From Symbiodinium kawagutii (Eukaryota > Sar > Dinophyceae > Suessiales > Symbiodiniaceae): DNA of 64,000 bases. This document shows, piece by piece, positions 41,101 to 50,600 of this stretch. The stretch lies in assembly GCA_009767595.1 (NCBI GenBank), contig VSDK01021695.1, forward strand, positions 1 through 64,000, given 5' to 3'. The notes below the pieces were generated by a model. The model saw only the letters and a program-made list of their open reading frames with translations, had not been told where the DNA came from and ran no database searches. A program made the position numbers and the translations under genes. Each line of letters opens with the position of its first letter. Position 1 is the stretch's first letter.

Positions 41101-43909
41101 CGCTCATAAAACAGTGGAGCACTAGCCAAAAACATCTTTCGAGAACATGGATGTTGGACAACCAATGCTCCAAATTATCAAAAACAAATAATGGACTGAC
41201 CGAGGGAGATCCCCTCTCAGTTTTGGCAATGATTCTGATAGCTCTACTGTGGATACACCATACCAGTGTTCACGCACCAAGAATCCGTAGAAGCATCTTT
41301 GCTGATAATTGGACATGGTATACCTCACATGCTGATGAACACATAGCTATGGCTAATGCGACCATGCCATTTATTGCAGCTTTTGGAATGAAACTTGACT
41401 GGAACAAAAGTTGGATGTGGGCAGCGTCCAAAGAGGACGTCCCTTCACTTGAACAAGCACTCCGCCCACATGCAGGTGACACCACGCTACAAAATTTGCT
41501 GAACGCCATGGACTTAGGAGCACAGATGACATACAGAGGCCAACCCAAACTAGGAAAGTACAAAGACAGACTCCTGGAGGCGGAAAGAAGACTAAAAGTC
41601 ATCCAAAGACTTCCTTATGATTTGGCATCTAAATGTCATCTCATCATGACTTCAGTCTTTCCTCAAGTTTTCTATGGCATTGAAGTCTTACCATTGGGTA
41701 AAAGGCACATAGATACCCTCAGAGCCCAGATAGGTAGGGCATTGTTTGGCAAATCGAAATCCCGTAACACGGTAATTGCTTTGCACTGTACTCCCAGACT
41801 TCAGGACCCCGCGAACTCTGGATGATGCTAAAAATATTCAAAACTGCCAAGGTCCATTTGTCACATGCAGGACCCGATCACAGACAGTCGTTCCTTCGTC
41901 AACTTGCCAAACACACTGGTTATACCACCGACTGCCGAGGGCCGGTAGGATGTTTGAAGAGGGTCCTGCTCGCACTTTGTTGGAATGTTTCTGAGCATGG
42001 GGACATTTGGGTCACCAACATGATCCGGATCAACATAGTGTTTGATAGCTATAAGCAAATTCGGTTTTGGGTTGAGCATGCGTGGGAATCTTCGCTCTTG
42101 ACCAAACATAGTAGTAGGAAAAGCTGGCAGAACATGCCACCCATCATGGGCTTTGAGACACGCAAGCTTATAGAATCCTTCAAACCTAAAGAACAGATGC
42201 AAATCATTGCTGAAATCTCGGGTAGTTTCCAGACAGGAGAGCAGCAAGCAGTCTGGGACAAACAGATTGATGCGAAATGCAAATTTTGTGGAGAACATGA
42301 TGATAGAAAGCACCGCATATACCACTGTGCCTGCACGCAACACATTCGTGACGAATACATGGAAACACTGCAGTTTTTCCAACAACAACAGCCAAACTTT
42401 GAAGAACTCCCAGTTGTCTTGCACCACCAGGAACGAGATTGGATGCAAACCTGTCAGTGGCAGGCCAATAACCTGCAGATTGACTCAACCATCAGGAGCA
42501 AACTAGAATACATAGAAAAGGGCGAGTTGCCTTTGTATTTTTATACTGACGGCTCTTGCTTACACCCAGAACAACCTACTTACAGAACAGCCACCTTCTC
42601 AGTCATAGTGGATCTCGCACAAACTGACTCCGAACGAGAAGCATGGGCCACAAAATGGGACCCGAGTCAACCTGACCCTCCGACCTTCTTGCCACTCGCC
42701 ATGTGTCAATCCACGAAATTGCAGAGTATTTACAGAGCTGAATTGGAAGCATTGGTTTTTGTGACAGAACAGTTCTCACGAACCCATACATATTCCGATT
42801 CACAGGCAGCACTCAACATGACAAAGCGAATAACGGATTTGCAAGACCCTTCCCAACTGCAGGGTCATCCAGAAGCCGACCTAGCCACCAGACTGTGGAA
42901 CGCAATGCAACGTGGTGAGAGGAGCTTTGACAAAGTGAAAGCACATAGCTTAGATGAGCCAGACATAACTCTTTTAGAGAAATATCATCGAATAGGCAAT
43001 CACATCGCAGACCGAACTGCAGCCAAAGCCATGTCACACCAACACAAACATATAACAGACACATCCAATACACTTCATGAGAATTTTGCCAAGGTCAAGA
43101 AGCACCTGAATTTGTACTACCAGATGCTTTTGCAGATGTTTAAACATAGAGCGTCCATCGAGAATTCAGAGCAGGAAACTCCGAATAGAGCAGAACAATG
43201 CCAGATTCATGCAGACTATGTGGAAAGCCTTTGCCAATTGTGTCATGAGCAGCCATGGATCCCGTTGCCACTGCAAGCGGACCAAACCTATGCAGCGGCG
43301 TGGGGAGCCACCCTGAATGAAGCCCTGGTTGAATGGATGGCAGAAGTCTCCTGGCCAGACCAACCAATCGAAGCAGCACCATATAATGTAGGAGTTACAT
43401 GGATTGAGCTAGCCATAAGCTTTGTACTCACAACAGGAGTCCTCATACCCGTGAAGAGACTCCATCCGAATGGTAAATCCTACCTGGTACTCTGTGAATC
43501 AATGGCACACGTGGAAGCAATTGATCTTAGACTTGCGGAACTGGGGGACACATTCCAGAAGTGGATCACACAAATTTTGGGACTCCAGATCCCGCCACAA
43601 TGGCCGGATCAGAAGAAAGGACTCGTTAGAAGCTTGTACACCTTGGGCTCAAGTTTCCAGAGCTCGGGTTTCCTTTGCAGACCCTCATTCCCAAACCAAC
43701 GAAAAGTGGTTCACCTTTTCAAAGAGTATCTTTTGAACCATGAGGGAACATCATATGAAACCCTGCCGTCACTTGATCTACATGCTTCCGAGGAACTGCA
43801 TGGTATGATCAAAGCTGAACTGATTCAAGACTGGGATAGCAAGTGTAGAGAACGTCAAGAAGTTGCAAGGGCCATGAAACGACATCATGCAAGAGGACAT
43901 AGAGCTTGA
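38169..43909 (+). CDS. Retroelement B ORF2: EEP endonuclease, reverse transcriptase, RNase H (one frameshift)
   Basis: About 195 N-terminal residues with no match precede RIGEAKNPGP (NPGP 196-199). EEP nuclease about 205-445: SNPTS, SET, MGDFNGNP, LLSPEL, DTHKLV. Reverse transcriptase about 815-1150: ARGIDGVS, DTRPITV, motif A LDLVKCFN (Asp953), motif B GLTEGDPLS, motif C FADN (1044-1047). The first frame ends at TGA 41823-41825. The protein continues in the -1 frame (ATG 41822 overlaps as ATGATG) with LWMMLKIFKT, homologous to FYTMWHTVLDFRKY of element A. The shift therefore lies within about 41801-41822, likely in CCCC at 41807-41810. The second part carries a CCHC finger (CKFCG...H...C), RNase H (TDGSC, YRAELEAL, SDSQAAL, GNHIADR) and the conserved C-terminal domain. 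Termination-reinitiation is a less likely explanation than a 1-nt indel because the break falls inside conserved sequence. Confidence 0.92.
38754..38765 (+). other. NPGP (2A-like) motif in ORF2 of element B
   Basis: RIGEAKNPGP, 195 residues into ORF2 and just before the EEP domain, as in element A. Confidence 0.6.
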
Positions 43910-44000
43910 TACGTTTTAGCTACGTTTCACAACAGGCAAGGACCTCATGCCAAGACCGCTTGCTCCGTTCGCTGGGCGGCGGGTCCGATAACGGGGAACC

Positions 44001-44016
44001 GGATGCGTTGTAACCA
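44001..44016. repeat. Target-site duplication, 3' copy, of retroelement B
   Basis: GGATGCGTTGTAACCA, identical to 33465-33480. Confidence 0.93.
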
Positions 44017-46061
44017 CCAACCAGTCCTCCATGGTGTCACAAGAATGGCTGGCTTACCTCAAGATAAGACTGGCGAAGCCTACCATGTCTGGATGCTGCA
44101 GCAATATCTTGGTTGCGGCATCCCTGGTCGCCATTTAAGCCTTGTACTTTTCAGGCTAAACTTTTGAGAAAAGGGAGCAAATGGTTTCGCTTGATTTCTC
44201 AGTAGATCTATATCAAATGATTGACCACCATTGACTATCATTGATCATGCTAAGCATTGTTAGTGATCATAAAACAGTCCTTTAGCCGTCATTTACCATC
44301 GTTTGACCATCACGAATGGTCATTAAAAATGATTGTTCCCAGGCTTATTCGCTGTTATACACCATGATTATTGACTGTTATTAGACAATATTACTCCACG
44401 ATTAGAATTGTGATGAATTGATCCATCAGAATCATTCTTCACATTTCTTCACCACACTTGCTCTCAATGTTCTCAAACCTTTATTTTGTAGTAACCATTT
44501 CTCATTGATTGCGAACCATAGTTGTTTTATCAACCATTTATTACCCATCAGTTACCATCATGAACCGTTATAGATTAATCATCATTAGCCATTATCACCC
44601 ATCATTGGTCATTATCAACCATTATTCAAAGTATGATGGACATCATTCATCATCATTTCCGGGCCGGTGTGCACTCAGAAAATCCAAGGCGGTGTCATTG
44701 ACGACTCGCAGCGGTGAAGGCGAGGTGACGAGTGTTGTTGTTCCCACCATGGGATGGGATTGTTTGTTCAGTGTTGATAATGGTGAGTGACCGTCACTGA
44801 TGTTAGTGCTGTTCCTGATGATGGTCAGTGAGGGTGTTTGGTGGTTGGTTGAATGATGGTTAAACGATGGTCAATGATGGTTAAATGATGGTCAATGATG
44901 GTCAATGATGGTCAGATGATGTTCAATGATAGTTAGATGGTGATTATTGACGGTTAGATGAAGTTAGATGATGGTCATTGATGGTTGTCAATGATTACTG
45001 AGTGGTCAATCACAATGTTGTGCTATTGGTTCCTGAGACGGATTAATGAATCGAGAACTGTGATGGTTCATTGATGCTTAAAATATTGAAACAAGAAAGC
45101 AATTAATAATGACTAAGAATGTGATGCTAAAACAAACGGATCCATCTCCAATAATTAGACGTGTTTTATCTGCAGAATCAGTGGCTCACAATGGATATGT
45201 TTACGACAATGGTTATCTATGTAGCAGCAAACTTATGAATAGCCAACCACGAATGGCCGAATGCATCTGTAGTATGCACAAAGTAATGCGTAGAACTCCT
45301 TTAGAACTGTCTATAGTGGATAAAGCTGCAACACTGACTTCGCAACTTGTAGCCCTGGTAAAGTCAATCAACAAGGAGGATCAACGATGTTGGCAATTTG
45401 CCTCCGAAATAGTACTTTTGGGGAGCACAAATGGGAGTATCAATCTATAGTCCAGTCATGCTTACCAAGCTTTTGATGACAGATCCATATGAAATTATAT
45501 CAATAAACCACTGGTTTCAGCATCAACAACTGGTGACATACCATGCAATGTAGGTGGGTTTATTAAAAGCTGGCTGTGAATCAGCTGTTCACAAACGTGG
45601 ATTGAGACCCGGTTGGTTTACTGAAGAAGGATGCAACACCTGAGGAGGGATGCACATCCATTGACCAAAAGGTAGAATCAACCATAGGTCGAATTGGTGC
45701 TATGGCTAGGTCGGCCAAACTGAAGAAAATCTGTCCTCCCAGATAGGTTGATTGAAACTACGCGATGGTTTCTTAAAATTCGAAACTCTAAGATATGGTT
45801 GATTTACTACTACTAATGGTAAATATGAACGTTCTTACCATTTAAGTCATCCACTACTATCTTCACTGTTTAAGGTTGATTTATCCACTACTGATCTGGA
45901 TGGCTTATACCAAGTGATTCATCCTCTACTGATAAGCCACCAAGTGATGATAAGTCGCGGTACCCCCCCGATTTTCATGAACCCCCAGATGATGTAGCTG
46001 GCATTTGAGCCCCGGGAGCGCCTCAGTGAGGCTTGACCCATGCCGGAGCCGGAAAGCCCAG
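44017..46061. other. Repeat-rich, probably intronic stretch
   Basis: Tandem-like ATGGTCAATGATGGTTAA words (44860-44990). A GC-rich coding-like patch at 44668-44775 has two readings (KIQGGVIDDSQR between AG and GT, or a longer frame) and is not assigned. An ORF at 45109-45450 has no recognisable family. Confidence 0.45.
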
Positions 46062-46111
46062 CGCTCTCGAACTGCGTTCCCGTTTTTCGAGTGCCTGGGA
46101 AAGTTCACGAG
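46062..46111 (+). CDS. Tentative UFD1-like exon
   Basis: After AAGCCCAG the frame encodes LSNCVPVFRVPGKVHE, resembling the UFD1 strand NITYPMLFKLTNKN. The donor could be GT at 46103 or GA at 46112. The phase fits both the tentative upstream exon (ends 32539) and 47570. Weak on its own. Confidence 0.35.
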
Positions 46112-46136
46112 GATTAATGGTTGATGAAAATGGGTG

Positions 46137-46243
46137 GACTACAGCTATGAACTTAGCTTTTTAGCTTTTTTGGGATATGGTTGGTTTGCCATATAACCAC
46201 TAAAAGTCAGACTTTTAGCAAGGAGTCTAACAGCCACCAAGGA
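46137..46243. repeat. Palindromic repeat, family 2 (second copy)
   Basis: ACTTAGCTTTTTAGC...GGTTTGCCATATAACCACTAAAAGTCAGACTTTTAGCAAGGAGTCT...AGCCACCAAG, near-identical in layout to 32605-32720. Confidence 0.7.
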
Positions 46244-47395
46244 AAATGGTTGACAAGCACGGTTAGTAGTGGTTTGCAATGCCTAATGATGATTGATTAG
46301 CCATGTTTCATGATGGTTAATAATGGTTAACCATGATTGATTGATAACGGTTTTTAGTCGTTGAAAATGGTTAACACTTTATCAATATTGGTTAAGAATT
46401 GTTAACAACACTAGCAATGGCTACAAACGGTTCTACGACGGGTAATCACGGTTGACAATGGTTAGTTGATATCTCTCAGAAAACTATAGGAGTTTGCAAC
46501 CCACAATAATCGATAGCAATGTCTCCATGTGTTGATGCTTGTGTCCCCAAGTCATTCATCCTTTATTGAAGATGATCATCAGTTTTTGCCAGGTAAAGCC
46601 TGCTGATTGGTGGACCATTTCATTGATGACCGCCTGCACCAAAAGATTCAAAGAGGTGACAGTGGATGTGTCCGTTGAGTTTTTTATGGCCACTCACCTG
46701 GTTGCGTGGAAAATCAAATCCATCATCATTTTCATTGCTTGTTTACCTAGAAAAAGAGGTGGAAAATCTATGAGAATCCGTCATTTATAGCTGGTTTACC
46801 TGTAAAAAGTCACATGATGTTTAGCGCAACCAGGTTAGGGAGTACCAGATTGTACAAGCTCGATCACTGTCATTTCTTTGTCCCGGGATCCCTTGAACGA
46901 TTTCCTCTAATGGATGTGCAGTCCCAAGTTTGCTTAAAAGCAACATAGTTTGTGAAGTGAATTAACAGCAGTTCATTGAATAACAGCAGTTCATTGAATA
47001 AACAGCAGTTCATCCAAGTATTTGATTCATCTTGGCTTGTGACCTCCAAACCACACAAGTTTCGGAGTTTGATGGCTAGCGCACAGAAGAAGCCCTCAAA
47101 AGAGAGAACAAATTTCAACTCGCAGGAGATCTGTGAATGAATCAGCTGATAGTAATGGCTAACCATGATTAACCGTAAACTATCATGAGGCAAACCATAG
47201 CTGACGAACCATGGTAATTACTTTTCATGGTTGACTCATTAATCATTATTTGTAGCTGGCATTGATGGATGATCAATCCATTGTGATTAGCAAATGATCA
47301 AGACTGGATCATTCAATGGTAATTAAGATCCATTATCCTTTTTTGGCGAAGCCAGTTAACTACGACGGTAGTCATTGATCAATATGTCAATATCC

Positions 47396-47502
47396 CACAT
47401 GGTGGTTTCTCAAAATAGGGTTACCCCCAAATCATCCAATACTAGTCATAACAATAAACCAACCATTTTTTGGGTTGCTTATTTTGAGAAACTTCCACGT
47501 GA
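47396..47502. repeat. Palindromic repeat, family 1
   Basis: CATGGTGGTTTCTCAAAATA at the left, TATTTTGAGAAACTTCCACGTG at the right, with the AATAAACCAACCATTTTT loop as at 30289-30397. Confidence 0.85.
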
Positions 47503-47569
47503 TGGTTAGCTCCAACACATGTGAATCACGGCAGCAATGACGGCCGTCCCCATGTTGTGATGTCAGCAG

Positions 47570-47630
47570 TGCGGGTGCCGCAAGGTGGCCGAATTCACTG
47601 CAGAGGTGGGGCCCGGATGGTCGCGGATGT
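47570..47630 (+). CDS. UFD1-like exon
   Basis: Encodes CGCRKVAEFTAEVGPGWSRM. The acceptor is CAGCAG|TGC and the donor is GC (ATGT|GCGGCC), phase 1, which fits 48592. Alignment to human VLEFVADEG through EEG in the next exon is gap-free. Confidence 0.6.
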
Positions 47631-50600
47631 GCGGCCTGGAATGGCAGCAGACTACGTAGCGCTTGCCTCGTTCGATGTTGGGCTTGCGCTATGAGTCGAG
47701 CCTACTCCTTTTGGGCAAAAGATTTGGTGGTTGGTAGTAGTTGGAAGTAGTTGGCGGTAGTTAGTAGTTTCAACCTCAGTTTCGAGCCACTTCAGCCACT
47801 TCAGCTACTCGTGATGCAAGAGATTCAAAAATTGTTGGTAGTTCCAACCTTTGGTTTCATCGATGATCAAATAGACTTTATTTATCCTTGGTAGGTGAAC
47901 TTTCCATGGTCATATATCCTGGTTCACCCTCACTGTTCTACTTGTTCTGCATGCAATCGGATGAATCGGATGAACCAGAATTTCAATAGCTGTGAGTCAA
48001 AACGAGTCTTTGTTGGGATTTATCAGATTTATTGGCACATGTGGGAGTGCGAACATCCATACAGTCAATGTTATTTACCATCGTTTGCATGGTAATATGA
48101 GACAAAAAAATCCTACAAATGGAGACTGTACTTATACTTGTCTTATACTTGTACTGTCCAAGAAGCGATTTTAGCTGTTTCGAGCAGCCATCAACAGTCA
48201 AAGAAACACATCACTGATAATCATGATATTCTGAACAGCTAGATCTGTGTGCTTGCCTGGCAAAAGTCATTGGACATGATTTGGAATCTTAAACATGCCA
48301 AAGCCCAGCTCAACCCCCCAAGTTATCCAATCCCAAATCACTGCTTGTTTAAACTCTGGTTGGTGGTGTGATTTACATTTGTTATTTTCCCTAGTAATCA
48401 TTAACCAACGATTGGTTGACTCATATGTTTCATGCCGGGGTGGTTCAACCACCAACCAGCTAAGTGTTTGATGCTTGTTGGGCTCAGCTTGTCAGCACAT
48501 GGACCAACCTATAAGTTGGACTGAACTGTTTGATTTGCTGCAGACCTCAGACTGAACTGCTTGATGTTGCTGGGTCAGTCATTGGCGTCAGCCATGGAGA
48601 CCACCATCCCGCTGCAGGAAGGCACGGTGGGAGTTCCACCGCGAGTAGCCTTGTGCCTCACCAAGGCGGCGACGTGAAGCGAACAGGAAATGATGGCCAA
48701 AAAATGACTACAGGAGTCAAACTATATACAATGATGGTGATCAAATGATGTTAAGATGAGAAAAAAATGGCAAAAAAATGACTGATTAGTGAAAGTACTT
48801 CCAATAAATGATGCTGATCAAACTGCTTAGAATGATGGTGATCAGGTGAATGACTAGAAATAGATGATGACTTTGATTCTCTGATGACTAAAGTAGTTTA
48901 TGCTGGCGCCGCCCATAGAGACGCGGTGCCGAATAGCTGTTTTTCATGTTCTTATGGTGATCACGTGTTGAGCAAGTCTGGAGATGATATTTGCTTCAGG
49001 ATGTTGCTGCTACGTGGGGTTGGGGGGTGGGGGGGTGGGTGGGCATGTTAACGTTCGCTTGCACTTGCTTCCGGAAGTTGATGTTTCGTCGCGCATGCNN
49101 NNNNNNNNNNNNNNNNNNTGCTTCCGGAAGTTGATGTTACGTCACGCATGCTTCAGGATGTTGCTGCTACGTGGGGTGGGGGGTGGGTGGGCATGTTAAC
49201 GTTCGCTTGCACTTGCTTCTGGAAGTTGATGCTGCTACGTGGGGTGGGGGGGTGGGGAAAAGTAGTTAAAATAGGGTTTCTAAGATTTACCATTTTTTTC
49301 CCAGAAATTTAATTATTCCCAGAAATATTTTATTATTGGTCAATTTTCATCATTGGCTTTATGGTTGTTATCCCTATTTCCCCGCCCTTTTCATTTTATT
49401 TTTTCCATTGGCCAGCTGTGCCCGAAGTCTTGCAAGAGATTCGCCGAGCCTGAGTTGAAAAAAGGCCGCGTCCTTACGGGCGGCGTTACCTAGTTTATGG
49501 TGACTATATCACTGAAGTGGTTTGGTTAAAGTAGTCAGTCACTTCGTTGACGGTTAATGATGGTATATTGGATGGCAATTACTGGAGTAGTTTGATGGTA
49601 AACTGATGGTCCCGCAGAAGTTAGGATCTGCAGATACAATCTTGATGGTAATAGTTGATTAGTTGGTGGTTCAATATTGATAGTGGCTCAATTATGATGG
49701 TTACAAGAGGGAATCCGCGCTGGGGGATGTTGTTCCATAGTGTGCCACTTTGGTGGGGATGCTGTGCACACCTCGCAGGCATTTTTGGAAAAAGTGCAAG
49801 CGGGCTGTATGACAACTATTGTAGTTGTGGATCATAGCCATGATACTAAGCTTTGTCCCTGGCGGGATACTGTAATCGTCCACGCAGTATCAAGCAGCAA
49901 GCAGTGGACATCTCACATCGACAGATCTTTGGCGTCGAAATTCCCAGTGAAATCTCTCGAGGGTTGCTGATGGCAAATCCAAACAATTAAGTCACCAGAT
50001 GCCACCAGGCCTGTAAGACATGGGAAAGTTCATCCCAGAGGATCTCACTGACATTGTGCTGAGGAGCACCCATCGATGTTTGGGATCGATTGACATTCAA
50101 CCAATCTGGCTGCGTAGAAAATCCACCATTAACAGGGGCGGTTACTTTATAAACTCGCCATTCATAGCTGCTTTTCCCATCGCCATTCATTGCTGGTTTT
50201 CCCATCCCCATTCATTGCTGGTTTTCCGCCGTAACACATAGCTGGTTTTCCCATAGAAAATCACCAATTTCGGGCAGAAAACCAGCAGCTCCTCACCAGG
50301 GAGCTGGCCTCGAAACTCTGGATGCGGTGGGACAAGTGGAGATTCGCTACGTTGCTCAACTCAACGGGCGCACCGTTGGGTGAGTTGGATGGGCTTGGGC
50401 TTGGGTTACTTGGTGAAGGTTGCTGAGAGTCCTTGAAGGTTGATGAGGGTCCTTGAAGGTTGGTTATCCTCAAGTTACTGGGGTTGCCTGGTTGGAGTGG
50501 GTGAAGGTTGGTATGTGAAATGGTTGGTCGGTCCTCTCATGTTGTCTTTGTTTCACCTCATCTTGGGGAGAAAAGAATCACACACACTCAGCCACACTGT

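Larger units (their letters stand above)
33481..44000 (+). mobile_element. Retroelement B: full-length DNMT non-LTR retrotransposon
   Basis: 10,520 bp bounded by a 16-bp direct repeat. A leader of about 70-100 nt precedes ORF1 (33552-38108), then a 60-nt spacer, ORF2 (38169-43909) and a 91-nt tail ending GATAACGGGGAACC, with no poly(A) and no LTRs. Compared with A it has the same domain order, a different methyltransferase and a ubiquitin-like domain instead of a C48-like protease. One frameshift in ORF2. It lies upstream of the well-supported UFD1-like exons in the same orientation, probably inside an intron of that gene. Confidence 0.94.
46112..47569. other. Repeat-rich, probably intronic stretch
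   Basis: Holds a family-2 palindrome (46137-46243), a tandem AATAACAGCAGTTCATTG repeat (46960-47010) and a family-1 palindrome (47396-47502). An ORF at 46539-46790 is coding-like but unassigned. Confidence 0.5.

Noticed and set aside
50300..50377. Coding-like segment GAGLETLDAVGQVEIRYVAQL as a UFD1 exon
   Set aside because: It resembles the V.IR.V.L strand but would insert about 25 residues. Joining 48644 directly to 51373 gives the expected spacing.
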